Shown: positions 54,010 through 64,000 of the stretch, piece after piece
Position numbering within the stretch: position 1 is the stretch's first letter
How the letters are laid out: the number at the start of each line of letters is the position of its first letter
DNA from: Psychroflexus torquis ATCC 700755
GTDB lineage: Bacteria; Bacteroidota; Bacteroidia; Flavobacteriales; Flavobacteriaceae
Direction: 5' to 3'
Assembly: GCF_000153485.2 (NCBI RefSeq)
Contig: NC_018721.1
Coordinates: 3,224,001 to 3,288,000, forward strand
DNA: 64,000 bases
Translations under genes and position numbers: made by a program
Notes under the pieces: generated by a model
Told to the model about the DNA's origin: nothing
Database searches by the model: none
Seen by the model: the letters and a program-made list of their open reading frames with translations, nothing else

Positions 54010-55920
54010 TTATTTTTTATCTTCTTGTTTCTTCTTTTGTTGTTCAGCAGCTTGTTCCATAATTTGTTGAAACCTTTGGCCAATCTTCCCTTTCTTCTTT
54101 TTGGGTTTTTTCTTCTTTTCTTCAATCTTGGCGAGAATCTTTTTATCATCTATAATAACATGTTTTATAACCAGCATAATCCCAATGGTAATTAAGTTAG
54201 AGATAAAATAATAAAGAGATAAACCACTCGCATAGTTATTAAAGAAAATAAGCATAATGAAAGGCGCAAAATACATGATCACCTTCATATTAGGCATCCC
54301 TGGCTGTGAACTTTGTTGCATGTTTTGTCCAGCAGTCATTTGGGTATAAAAGAAAATGGCTATAGACGCTAAAATAGGAAACAAACTCACGTGGTTTCCA
54401 TACGCAAAAGACACCAATGGAATGTAGGCATCCCATTCGAAAATAACATCGTAACTCGATAGGTCATCCGCCCATAAAAATCCTTTTTGCCTTAGATCAA
54501 AAGCACTGGGGAAAAATTGAAAGAGCGCATAAAAGACCGGTATTTGCAACAAGGCAGGAATACAACCTGCTAATGGGCTTACTCCGGTTTTACTATACAG
54601 CTTCATGGTTTCCTGCTGCTTTTTCATGGCATTGTCCTTGAACTTTTCATTGATCTCATTGATCTCTGGTTTCAAAACTTTCATTTTGGCTTGAGATACG
54701 TAAGATTTGTAAGTAATAGGGGATAAGACAATTCTTACAACGATAGTCATGACGATAATAGCAAGACCATAACTAGGTAAGCTACTACTCAAAAAGCCGA
54801 AAAATGGAATAAAAATATATCTGTTTATCCAGCCGAATAATCCCCAGCCTAAAGGAACAATTTCATCTAATTTGCGTTCATAAGAACTTAAGACATCAAA
54901 ATCTGAAGGGCCATGATACCAATTCATGGTTTCCGAGAATTCTCCGTTATTTAATTTTAAGGGAACTTCAGCAAGGAAATTTTTCGTAAAAACCGTATCA
55001 ATCTGTTCATCTTGAACTAGGTTTAGCGAAGTCATTTTTCCTTTTTCAAATGGAGTATCTGTCAATAAAACTGATGTAAAAAAGTGCTGTTTAAAAGCTA
55101 TCCAATCAATAGATTCATCTTCTTCTACAGCCTCGTCGCCTTGTCCTGTATAATCGTCCTTTTCATCTTCATAGAGGTATACAATCTCTGTATATCTGTT
55201 TTCATAAGAAATACTCTTAGCTTTCCTTAGAACTTTAACTTTCCAAGATAAGTTAGCTTGATCGGAAGAAATCACACTGTTTAAACCTTGAGAACGTATC
55301 CTAAAATTCATCATGTAATCCTCCGACTCAAGTCCATAATAAAATTCTAGAAATTCAAGATCGGAGACTTTAGCACGCATAGTCAAGACTTGATTTCCAT
55401 TTTCAGTGGTAAGATTGGGCTCAAAGTAAAGATCACTTGTATTTATGACACGGCCATCGTTGGTTTCAAATTCAATATTAAAATTGGCGTTTCCATCTTT
55501 TATGAGATAAACAGGATTGCCTTTATAGGTATCATATTGTTTCATTTTAGCTTCAACAATCTGCCCACCTTTGTTGCTAATTTCCAATTTTATAACCTCA
55601 TTTTCGATGGTGGTCACTGCATCATCTTTAGCAAAATCTTGTAAAGCAGAATAAGCAAAAGCGCCATAGTCTCTTCTGGCAAGCTCGCTATTTACTGAAT
55701 CTTGGAGGTTGCTAGCAATTCCATTTTCCTGTGATCTTTTGGGAGTTTGCTTTGAAGTAGAAACAGGATCTGTTGAGGTATTGGTTTCAACTTGGTCTGT
55801 ATTATCTTGTTCAGGAACTATATCCTCATTAGGATTCATGTACATTACCCCAATCAGAATTAGCCCTATAAGTGCAAATCCAATAATGGAGTTTTTATCA
55901 AATGTCTTTTTTTCTTCCAT
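54010..55920 (-). CDS. yidC: Membrane protein insertase YidC
   Basis: This 636-residue insertase of inner-membrane proteins works alone or with SecYEG. It has an N-terminal membrane anchor (residues 12-28), a large periplasmic beta-sandwich (about 60-340), and a five-segment Oxa1-type core from about residue 370 (VRIVLSPITYKSYVSQAKM, PLAGCIPALLQIPVFYALFQF, NMKVIMYFAPFIMLIFFNNYASGLSLYYFISNL). The C-terminal tail is very Lys-rich (KKKKPKKKKGKIGQRFQ and KKKQEDKK), suited to ribosome contact. It is followed on the same strand by nothing and preceded by pyrG. Confidence 0.96.
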   Translation of the reverse strand: MEEKKTFDKNSIIGFALIGLILIGVMYMNPNEDIVPEQDNTDQVETNTSTDPVSTSKQTPKRSQENGIASNLQDSVNSELARRDYGAFAYSALQDFAKDDAVTTIENEVIKLEISNKGGQIVEAKMKQYDTYKGNPVYLIKDGNANFNIEFETNDGRVINTSDLYFEPNLTTENGNQVLTMRAKVSDLEFLEFYYGLESEDYMMNFRIRSQGLNSVISSDQANLSWKVKVLRKAKSISYENRYTEIVYLYEDEKDDYTGQGDEAVEEDESIDWIAFKQHFFTSVLLTDTPFEKGKMTSLNLVQDEQIDTVFTKNFLAEVPLKLNNGEFSETMNWYHGPSDFDVLSSYERKLDEIVPLGWGLFGWINRYIFIPFFGFLSSSLPSYGLAIIVMTIVVRIVLSPITYKSYVSQAKMKVLKPEINEINEKFKDNAMKKQQETMKLYSKTGVSPLAGCIPALLQIPVFYALFQFFPSAFDLRQKGFLWADDLSSYDVIFEWDAYIPLVSFAYGNHVSLFPILASIAIFFYTQMTAGQNMQQSSQPGMPNMKVIMYFAPFIMLIFFNNYASGLSLYYFISNLITIGIMLVIKHVIIDDKKILAKIEEKKKKPKKKKGKIGQRFQQIMEQAAEQQKKKQEDKK

Positions 55921-56024
55921 TGACTATATATTGTATATTTTGATTTTACAAAATCTTTGCAAAAATCAGCATTTTGTTTCAATTAAGAAAGATTAATCTA
56001 GGATTATTTGCTAAGGTGATCCCA

Positions 56025-57674
<1,650 letters not shown>

Positions 57675-57717
57675 TCATTTAATTTTTGCATAAGAAGATA
57701 AAAACCTTAAAATAATT

Positions 57718-57945
57718 TCAATTTGTATTTCTGATTTTTCTCAAAATAAACTCAAGTCCATTCACTTTCATCTCTAATACTTCTCGCATTTGTTGCCCTA
57801 GCTTATTTTCAGGGAAACCTTTTCGTTTATACCAAATAAGATAGTATTCTGGAATGTCTGCCAGATAGTAACCTTTGTATTTACCAAAAGGCATTTTAGC
57901 ATGAGCAAGTTCGTTAAGGTATTTTTTCTGAAAATCTGGAGTCAT
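57718..57945 (-). CDS. DUF3820-family small protein
   Basis: This 75-residue cytoplasmic protein has the family core MPFGKYKGYYLADIPEYYLI and WYKRKGFPENKLGQQM. DUF3820 resembles quorum-sensing-regulator-like or exonuclease-associated pieces, but no function is known. It is a single gene between pyrG and sucC. Confidence 0.85.
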   Translation of the reverse strand: MTPDFQKKYLNELAHAKMPFGKYKGYYLADIPEYYLIWYKRKGFPENKLGQQMREVLEMKVNGLEFILRKIRNTN

Positions 57946-58018
57946 AAGTCAAACATTAAAGATTACAATAGTAAGAATCTTGCTCAAAGCTAAGTTGCTA
58001 ATAAACCTTTTTAAATTA

Positions 58019-58048
58019 TTGCAGCCAACTATTAAATTATTACTTTTG
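58019..58048 (+). promoter_or_regulatory. Flavobacterial housekeeping promoter of sucC
   Basis: TTG at 58019-58021, a 19-base spacer and TACTTTTG at 58041-58048 give the same arrangement and spacing as the promoter of the PPIase operon at 6560. The ATG is 31 bases downstream. Confidence 0.72.
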
Positions 58049-58078
58049 TGCTCCAAATTTATATCATAAAACCTGATT

Positions 58079-59272
58079 ATGAATCTACATGAATATCAAG
58101 GCAAAGAAATATTAAGCAGTTTTGGTGTCGGCATCCAAAAAGGAATCCTTTCCAAAACTCCTAAAGAAGCTGTTGAAGCTGCAAAAAAACTCACTGAAGA
58201 AACCGGAACCGGGTGGCATGTTATAAAAGCTCAAGTTCATGCAGGTGGACGTGGAAAAGGGGGTGGAGTTAGGCTCGCCAAAAACCTTAAAGAGGTGGAG
58301 CAGATAGCAGAAGAGATTTTAGGAATGCATTTGGTAACCCCACAAACCAGTAAAGAAGGTAAGGAGGTGCATCAAGTTCTTATTACAGAAGACGTTTATT
58401 ATCCAGGGGATAATGAACCAGAAGAATATTATATGTCTGTTTTGTTAAACAGGGCCACTGGAAGAAATATGATTATGTATTCTCCAGAAGGTGGAGTCGA
58501 TATAGAAAGTGTAGCAGAAAATACACCAGAAAAAATCTTTACTGAAGAAATAGATCCTGCTACAGGTATTCTACCATTTCAAGCTCGTAAAATTGCTTTC
58601 AACTTTGGATTAGAAGGAAAAGCCTTTAAAGAAATGACCAAATTTGTTACTTCTTTGTACAAAGCTTACGAAGGTTGTGATTCTTCTTTATTCGAAATCA
58701 ATCCTGTTTTGAAAACCAGTGATGACAGAATTATAGCTGTAGATGCTAAAGTAACTTTAGACGATTCAGCGTTATTTAGACATAAAGATTATCAAAACAT
58801 GCGCGATACGCGTGAAGAAGATCCTACAGAAGTTGAAGCTAGAGAAGCTGGTTTAAGCTATGTCAACCTAGATGGTAATGTTGGTTGCATGGTCAACGGT
58901 GCTGGACTTGCTATGGCCACTATGGATTTAATTAAATTTGCTGGAGCAGAACCGGCTAACTTCCTAGACGTTGGAGGTACTGCCGATGCAAAACGTGTTG
59001 AACAAGCTTTTAAACTAATTCTGAAGGACAAAAAAGTAGAAGCTATCTTAATCAATATTTTTGGAGGTATTGTAAGATGTGACCGAGTCGCTAAAGGTAT
59101 TATTGAAGCTTATAAAAACATGGGTGACCAAATAAATGTTCCTATTATTGTAAGGCTTCAAGGCACCAATGCTGAAGAAGCTGTGAAATTGATCAACGAA
59201 GCTGGAATTAATGTGGAAACTGCAGTTCAATTTAAAGAAGCTGCAGATAAAGTACAAAAAGTTTTAGCTTAA
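58079..59272 (+). CDS. sucC: Succinate-CoA ligase (ADP-forming) beta subunit
   Basis: This 397-residue TCA-cycle enzyme subunit binds the nucleotide by an ATP-grasp domain (HVIKAQVHAGGRGKGGGVRL, residues about 43-62). The metal site lies in LFEINPVLKTSDDRIIAVDAKV. The C-terminal CoA-ligase part (GNVGCMVNGAGLAMATMD, ANFLDVGGTADAKRVEQAF) contacts the alpha subunit. The sucD partner is not next to it, so the alpha subunit gene lies elsewhere, as is common in flavobacteria. Confidence 0.97.
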   Translation: MNLHEYQGKEILSSFGVGIQKGILSKTPKEAVEAAKKLTEETGTGWHVIKAQVHAGGRGKGGGVRLAKNLKEVEQIAEEILGMHLVTPQTSKEGKEVHQVLITEDVYYPGDNEPEEYYMSVLLNRATGRNMIMYSPEGGVDIESVAENTPEKIFTEEIDPATGILPFQARKIAFNFGLEGKAFKEMTKFVTSLYKAYEGCDSSLFEINPVLKTSDDRIIAVDAKVTLDDSALFRHKDYQNMRDTREEDPTEVEAREAGLSYVNLDGNVGCMVNGAGLAMATMDLIKFAGAEPANFLDVGGTADAKRVEQAFKLILKDKKVEAILINIFGGIVRCDRVAKGIIEAYKNMGDQINVPIIVRLQGTNAEEAVKLINEAGINVETAVQFKEAADKVQKVLA

Positions 59273-59293
59273 GCCATAAACTCATACACTCTA

Positions 59294-59328
59294 AAAGCCC
59301 CTTATATTTGATATTCGGGGCTTTTTTT
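59294..59328 (+). terminator. Rho-independent terminator after sucC
   Basis: This is an 8-bp stem (AAAGCCCC with GGGGCTTT) around an AT-rich loop, followed by a T run, 20 bases past the stop. Confidence 0.82.
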
Positions 59329-59332
59329 ATGC

Positions 59333-60397
59333 TTAAACTTTTATCTTTTCCTTTTTAGAGTCTACTTCCAGAATATAATCTCCAAGATAGTCAGCATCCT
59401 TTTTGGTGCCTCCTAAAGTGGCAGAAGCTCTAGTATGTAACCAAGGCAAACCAATAAAATATAAACCATCGATATTGCTTACTCCTCTATGATGTATAGG
59501 GTAGCCGTTTTTGTCTAATTCCAAACCTTCTATCCAATCAAATTTTGGTCGATATCCTGTAGCCCAAATTATATTTCTGACATCGGTTAATTTTGCTTCT
59601 TCTGTTACGATTTTGTGAGAATTGGCATTGAGGGCTTTTCCGACTGGAATTACATTTTCTTTATTTAGAATGCTTTTTACATCCACTCCTATAATAGGTT
59701 GTTTAGATTCGCTTATCTTTTTTCCTAACCAAGACGTTTTGCTAAAGCTTAAATACCTCGTCTTAGTGAACCACCACCATAAGGTTTTACCTAAAAATTC
59801 CCGTGGTAAAGTTCTAACTTCTGTATCTCCAGAAAAATAGACGTCTCTATCCGTATTGGAAATTTCGTCCAAGATCTGATACCCAGAATCTCCAGCTCCA
59901 ACCACCATCGCTTTTCCGTCTTGCAACTGACTTGGATTTTTGTAATAATCGCTGTGAATTTGAAAAACAGAAGCCTCTATCTTTTGGTAAAATGGGGGTA
60001 TGTAAGGAATATGAAACGGTCCTGTAGCTATGATGACTTGCTCTGCTTCATAAAATCCATCTTCGCATTTTACAACAAAATAATCAGATTTATCTTGAAT
60101 TTCTGTGACTAGAGTATTGAATTCAATAGAAATATTGAAGGTATCCACATAGGACTTAAAATACTCTGCAACTTCATATTTATCTGGATAATGTCCTTTT
60201 GGTTTTGGAAATTCAAGACCTTTTAAATTGTTAAACTCAGAAGGCGTAAATAAAGTTAGAGAGTCCCACCTCTTTAACCAAGAAGCTCCTACTTGGCTTT
60301 CTTTATCTAAGATCACATAATTTTTTTTTAACTGTTTAAGCTCATAAGCCATAGACAAGCCAGCTTGCGCAGCGCCAATAATTATAAAATCCAACAT
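59333..60397 (-). CDS. Flavin-containing monooxygenase-like NAD(P)/FAD oxidoreductase
   Basis: This 354-residue flavoprotein has an FAD-binding motif with Ala replacing one Gly (IIGAAQAGLSMAYEL, residues 6-20). The NADPH-binding motif is VVGAGDSGYQIL near residue 167, and ATGYRPKFDWIEG is of the FMO type. The CzcO/TrkA-like family assignment is clear, the substrate is not. It ends directly after the sucC terminator on the opposite strand. Confidence 0.87.
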   Translation of the reverse strand: MLDFIIIGAAQAGLSMAYELKQLKKNYVILDKESQVGASWLKRWDSLTLFTPSEFNNLKGLEFPKPKGHYPDKYEVAEYFKSYVDTFNISIEFNTLVTEIQDKSDYFVVKCEDGFYEAEQVIIATGPFHIPYIPPFYQKIEASVFQIHSDYYKNPSQLQDGKAMVVGAGDSGYQILDEISNTDRDVYFSGDTEVRTLPREFLGKTLWWWFTKTRYLSFSKTSWLGKKISESKQPIIGVDVKSILNKENVIPVGKALNANSHKIVTEEAKLTDVRNIIWATGYRPKFDWIEGLELDKNGYPIHHRGVSNIDGLYFIGLPWLHTRASATLGGTKKDADYLGDYILEVDSKKEKIKV

Positions 60398-60448
60398 TAT
60401 TTTTCATTTTTTTATAAGGTACACTGAAACGGACTTATATCCAAATAG

Positions 60449-61360
60449 TTAAGGTTTTATTCTTTGATTGAGTTTAAAGTATTGATTATAAATATAGAGT
60501 ATCAACACGCCAAAACTTACGGCGACAACTATCAAGATGGTATTTATAATATTATCTGCAGAAAATGAAAGTTTGATAAGAATAGTTGAAATAACAAAAC
60601 CTGAATTACGGATAACTCTGCTAAATTCTTCAGTTTGAAGAAATGAAAATAATAGTAATAGTACATCTATGAGGATTAAAACAGTAAAGAAGTCATCAAA
60701 GAAAATGGTATTGACTGTTTTAATAGAGGTAGATGAGTAATCGGTACTATTTAAGGTTTCATAAAGCCAACTTCCAAAAGAAAAAATGGCGAGAATGACA
60801 ATAACTGGAACTAAAATAGTTGCAAAAACATTCTTTACTTTAATGTGGGTCTTAGTCTTATTGGTCAATTCCTCTTTTTCAATCTTATTCTTAGAATTCA
60901 GTCTATAAAATTGAAAAATCAAGAAAAATAAGATCAAGGTTGCTATTAAATCTATGGTAAATTGGATATCACCTTCTATGGAAAACCAATCGGATGAAAA
61001 TTCGAGATTCGATAAATCGTAAAATATTTTCCGAATCAATATCAGAGTAATAATTTCATATTGCTTACCAATGTAGTTGGTAATGGACTTAGGAAGGTAA
61101 AACACCAAAAGGTAAACCTCGTAAATTAAGATAATTGAGAAAGGGGTATAGATAGCAGATATGGGGCTAATAATTAAATTCCCATCATATTTGCCTATAT
61201 CCAAGATATCGAAATCTATAAGTCCAATAATCACTAAGTGGATTCCAAAACTTACGATAGCTACAATAACAATTACTTTCTCTAATTGTTCTTTTAATTT
61301 CTCTGAGAGGAAATAAGAATTTAAAAATTTAAAAGACTCTTTGAAGTTGAAATTTGACAT
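60449..61360 (-). CDS. Polytopic membrane protein, unknown function
   Basis: This 303-residue protein has about eight hydrophobic segments (for example VIVIVAIVSFGIHLVIIGLI at about 30, LIATLILFFLIFQFYRL at about 133, and IINTILIVVAVSFGVLILYIY near the C-terminus) separated by short charged loops. I recognise no family. It is transcribed between two flavoprotein genes on the same strand. Confidence 0.6.
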   Translation of the reverse strand: MSNFNFKESFKFLNSYFLSEKLKEQLEKVIVIVAIVSFGIHLVIIGLIDFDILDIGKYDGNLIISPISAIYTPFSIILIYEVYLLVFYLPKSITNYIGKQYEIITLILIRKIFYDLSNLEFSSDWFSIEGDIQFTIDLIATLILFFLIFQFYRLNSKNKIEKEELTNKTKTHIKVKNVFATILVPVIVILAIFSFGSWLYETLNSTDYSSTSIKTVNTIFFDDFFTVLILIDVLLLLFSFLQTEEFSRVIRNSGFVISTILIKLSFSADNIINTILIVVAVSFGVLILYIYNQYFKLNQRIKP

Positions 61361-61409
61361 ATTTAAAGGTAATCAAATTGTTAAATAAAACTTAATAAAA
61401 AATTGTTAT

Positions 61410-62369
61410 TTAAGAATTAATATTTTCCATAATCATTTTGGCGTGAATTCTAGAGTTTTCTATAAACCATTTATGGGTCTCCATACCACCACAAATAACA
61501 CCTGCAAGATAAACGCCTTTTAGATTGGTTTCCATGGTTTGCTGGTTATAGGCAGGTATTGAAAGGCCATCGTCGCTTAAGGCCACTCCAATCATTTTGA
61601 GAAACTCAAAGTTTGGGCGATACCCAGTAAGAACAAGTACAAAGTCATTTTCTATTTCTTGAACATGGCCCTGTTCATCTTTAAATTTTACGTAATCCTG
61701 TCCGACTTCTGTTAATTCAGAATTGAAATAAGCCTTGATACTGCCTTCCTTAATTCTATTGAGAACATCTGGTCTTACCCAATACTTTACGCGTTCCCCA
61801 ACTTGTTCACCTCTTACTATCATAGTAACATCTGCACCTTTTCGATAAGTTTCTAGAGCTGCATCTACAGAGGAATTACTCGCTCCCACAACGACAAGTT
61901 TTTGGGTAGCATAATAATGAGGATCTTTATAATAGTGAGAGACTTTATCCAACTCTTCTCCGGGAATATTAAGGTGATTTGGAATATCGTAGAACCCTGT
62001 TGATATCACTATATTCTTGGCTTGATAATCTGCTTTACTAGTAGATATTCTAAAAAAGCTTTTGTTCTTAGTTACTTTCTCAACTTTTTCAAATAGGTTA
62101 ATGTGAATTTGCTTGTAGTCTACGATCCTTCTGTAATATTCCAACGCTTCCTGTTTTGTGGGTTTGTTGTTATTACTTACAAATGGGATTTCATCTAGTT
62201 CTAATTTTTCAGACGTAGAGAAAAAAGTCATTTTGTCTGGATAATTATATAAGGAGTTGACTAAGGCTCCTTTTTCTATAATAATATAAGAAAGATTCTT
62301 TTTTTTAGCTTCTATTGCGCTAGCTATCCCTATGGGTCCACCACCAACAATCAACACATCGTACGTCAT
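61410..62369 (-). CDS. YpdA-like putative bacillithiol disulfide reductase
   Basis: This 319-residue flavoprotein of the thioredoxin-reductase-like group has the FAD motif VLIVGGGPIGIASAIEAKK and the NADPH motif LVVVGASNSSVDAALETYRKGA near residue 158. The C-terminal GVYLAGVICGGMETHKWFIE is typical of YpdA. YpdA lacks the CxxC redox pair of thioredoxin reductase and recycles oxidised bacillithiol in Bacillota. Presence here suggests a bacillithiol-like thiol, to be considered next to the ergothioneine genes. It is 3 bases downstream of rpe on the same strand. Confidence 0.87.
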   Translation of the reverse strand: MTYDVLIVGGGPIGIASAIEAKKKNLSYIIIEKGALVNSLYNYPDKMTFFSTSEKLELDEIPFVSNNNKPTKQEALEYYRRIVDYKQIHINLFEKVEKVTKNKSFFRISTSKADYQAKNIVISTGFYDIPNHLNIPGEELDKVSHYYKDPHYYATQKLVVVGASNSSVDAALETYRKGADVTMIVRGEQVGERVKYWVRPDVLNRIKEGSIKAYFNSELTEVGQDYVKFKDEQGHVQEIENDFVLVLTGYRPNFEFLKMIGVALSDDGLSIPAYNQQTMETNLKGVYLAGVICGGMETHKWFIENSRIHAKMIMENINS

Positions 62370-62372
62370 AGT

Positions 62373-63035
62373 CTATTTATTTATAGAATTTTTAAGGTTC
62401 AAAATAGTTTCTTCTGGATCATCACTTTTAAAGACATAGCTTCCTGCTACCAAGACATCTGCTCCACAGGCAATAAGTTCTTCAGCATTCTTATCGGTGA
62501 CTCCTCCGTCAATTTCGATCTTAGTATCAGCCCCTTCCTCAAGAATCAATGCCTTGAGTTGTTTTATTTTCTTGTAAGTACGTTCAATAAAGTGTTGTCC
62601 ACCAAAACCAGGATTCACACTCATAAGGCATACCATATCTATGTCATTGATACAATCCCTCAATAACTCTACATTGGTATGAGGATTTAAAGCAACACCA
62701 GCCTGCATTCCATGATTTTTAATAGATTGTAAGCTTCTGTGCAAATGTGAACAGGCTTCGTAATGAACCGTAAGCATATTCGATCCCAAATCTGCAAACT
62801 CCTTTATATATCGATCTGGATCAACAATCATGAGGTGTACATCGATGAATTTTTTAGCATGTTTGGAAATAGCTTTTAAAACAGGCATCCCAAAAGAGAT
62901 ATTAGGCACAAATACACCGTCCATAATATCGATATGGAACCAATCTGCTTGACTCGTATTTACCATTTCTACATCACGTTGTAAATTGGCGAAATCTGCG
63001 GCGAGTATAGATGGGGCTATAAGTTTATCACTCAT
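62373..63035 (-). CDS. rpe: Ribulose-phosphate 3-epimerase
   Basis: This 220-residue TIM-barrel metalloenzyme of the pentose phosphate pathway interconverts ribulose 5-phosphate and xylulose 5-phosphate. Conserved residues are visible in LIAPSILAADFANLQRD, WFHIDIMDGVFVPNISFG (metal-binding His and Asp), VHLMIVDPDRYI, MSVNPGFGGQHFI and EIDGGVTDKNA. It starts a short operon with the YpdA-like reductase. Confidence 0.96.
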   Translation of the reverse strand: MSDKLIAPSILAADFANLQRDVEMVNTSQADWFHIDIMDGVFVPNISFGMPVLKAISKHAKKFIDVHLMIVDPDRYIKEFADLGSNMLTVHYEACSHLHRSLQSIKNHGMQAGVALNPHTNVELLRDCINDIDMVCLMSVNPGFGGQHFIERTYKKIKQLKALILEEGADTKIEIDGGVTDKNAEELIACGADVLVAGSYVFKSDDPEETILNLKNSINK

Positions 63036-63154
63036 GACTTAAATTTTTCTGTAAAAATAAGGTTTTAGTTGGGGAAGTTGTCCATATATTCACAAAACCC
63101 CCTTGTGTTTAAGAGCTGTTTAACTGTATTTTGCAACTTGATTAAACGATAACG

Positions 63155-63505
63155 ATGTTGCAAACTTTTGTTCATTACGCGAATCATTTTTTAGTGATCT
63201 TTTTTATTGCCAGGTTGTATACTCCTAAACACGTTTGGAAAAGCTATTTGGTCTTATTGACGACTATGCTTGTTGATATAGACCATTTATGGGCAATTCC
63301 TATTTTTGATCCCAGTCGGTGTAGCATAGGCTTTCATACGTTTCACTCCGAAATAGCGATTCTAGTTTACATCCTTATCTTCATATTTATAAAGAATAAA
63401 TGGGTGAGGCTTATAAGCATAGGTTTAATATTTCATATGATTACAGATGCCATTGATTGCATTTGGTCTAACTTTGACTGTCTTCAGGATTATTTCATAT
63501 CTTGA
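63155..63505 (+). CDS. DUF6122 small membrane protein
   Basis: This 116-residue protein begins LQTFVHYANHFLVIFFIARL. It has three to four membrane segments and the family pattern MLVDIDHLWAIPIFDPSRCSIGFHTFHSE with several His and Asp residues. It resembles small hydrolase-like integral membrane proteins (LexA-like metal-binding DUF457 relatives), but the role is unknown. It is followed by another plus-strand gene after 16 bases. Confidence 0.8.
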   Translation: MLQTFVHYANHFLVIFFIARLYTPKHVWKSYLVLLTTMLVDIDHLWAIPIFDPSRCSIGFHTFHSEIAILVYILIFIFIKNKWVRLISIGLIFHMITDAIDCIWSNFDCLQDYFIS

Positions 63506-63521
63506 TGAATCATCTGGTTTC

Positions 63522-64000
63522 ATGAAGCTGCCCTATCTTTTTTTTCTTCTGACTATTATAACTACTAGCTTAAGTGCTCAAGTACAAAACCTCAAGCTTA
63601 TAGATAGTTTAACCTTGCAGGCAGATCGCTTTTGGGGAGTGGATGTTTACGATAGATTTTACTTTTCTGAAAGAAATGTTTTTTATAAGACTGAAAACAA
63701 GCAAAAATTTCAATTTCAAGATTTACAACTCGGTGATCTCGAAAGTGTGGATTTATTAAATCCTCTAAAAATTCTTTTGTTTTATAAAGAAGCCAATACC
63801 ATTGTCATTTTAGATAATCGGTTGAATGAAATAAGCCGTATTAATTTCGGCGTTATTTCAGATTTTAAAACAGTTGATTTCGTGGGTGTTTCTAAAGATA
63901 ATTTACTGTGGATTTTTAATGCGGATATCCAGCAATTGGAATTGTTCGACTATCAAAACGAACTTACAAAAAACACCTCATTACCCATAAACCAAGAGAT
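63522..64000 (+). CDS. Exported protein, unknown function (3' end outside window)
   Basis: The ATG at 63522 opens a frame running off the right edge without a stop (at least 159 codons). A signal peptide (FFLLTIITTSLSAQ) is followed by a beta-rich sequence with repeated segments such as TIVILDNRLNEISRINFG and NLLWIFNADIQQLELFDY. These resemble the strands of beta-propeller proteins. I infer an exported propeller-like protein; no family is recognised. Confidence 0.7.
   Translation, partial: MKLPYLFFLLTIITTSLSAQVQNLKLIDSLTLQADRFWGVDVYDRFYFSERNVFYKTENKQKFQFQDLQLGDLESVDLLNPLKILLFYKEANTIVILDNRLNEISRINFGVISDFKTVDFVGVSKDNLLWIFNADIQQLELFDYQNELTKNTSLPINQE

Noticed and set aside
53958..54195. Open frames opposite the yidC end on the plus strand
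   Set aside because: They arise from the Lys-rich tail of YidC read backwards (Phe/Leu-rich) and have no gene features.

Overview
The window is a chromosomal segment of an AT-rich member of the Bacteroidota, almost certainly family Flavobacteriaceae. The signs are: a type IX secretion (T9SS) C-terminal sorting domain, DUF5686 and DUF2141 proteins, an ECF sigma/FecR/TonB-receptor trio, a 2TM-domain protein, a mitochondrial-type 755-residue aconitase, and two promoters of the flavobacterial form TTG-N19-TAnnTTTG. A Psychroflexus-like genome, known for many insertion sequences and decayed genes, is a plausible guess but is not proven by the sequence alone.

Layout. 1-2230: a partial SDR oxidoreductase, then a MITE-like foldback element interrupted by a complete IS630-family element. 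2239-5886: a large secreted nuclease. 5887-6600: a second MITE copy next to a decayed lipoprotein gene. 6611-11770: an operon of a double-parvulin isomerase, a lipoprotein chaperone, a SurA-like isomerase and a MoxR ATPase, probably serving outer-membrane protein folding. 12013-15474: aconitase, a TlpA-like thioredoxin and a glutathione peroxidase. 16085-21649: folA with a 2TM protein, a class V aminotransferase, the ergothioneine pair egtB-egtD, and thyA. 21857-24637: a nucleoside transporter gene split by an intact IS1595-family element. 24641-28213: bifunctional nuclease, etfB-etfA and pdhB. 28278-38114: envelope proteins, including the sigma/FecR/TonB trio with a divergent repeat lipoprotein. 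38238-63505: mostly housekeeping genes (ppa, ffh, folD, rluF, queE, guaA, mnmA, yidC, pyrG, sucC, rpe) mixed with envelope and redox proteins. The window ends inside an exported protein gene.

Functional themes are outer-membrane biogenesis (three PPIase-type proteins, YidC, Ffh), redox and thiol protection (egtB/egtD, glutathione peroxidase, a YpdA-like bacillithiol reductase, TlpA), nucleotide and folate metabolism (folA, thyA, folD, guaA, pyrG, NupC, queE), and central carbon and energy metabolism (aconitase, sucC, pdhB, ETF).

The most notable non-genic structure is a family of five roughly 210-bp foldback repeats with TACCAATTT/AAATTGGTA termini. One copy is split by the IS630 element with a TA duplication, one carries an expanded ATCA microsatellite, one abuts a truncated gene, and three lie between convergent gene ends. 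The IS1595 insertion is resolved to the base: 12-bp terminal repeats and a perfect 8-bp target duplication. Removing it restores one in-frame gene of about 563 codons that fuses an exported lipocalin-like domain to a CNT transporter. I saw no tRNA, rRNA, CRISPR array, prophage, defence island or large biosynthetic cluster.
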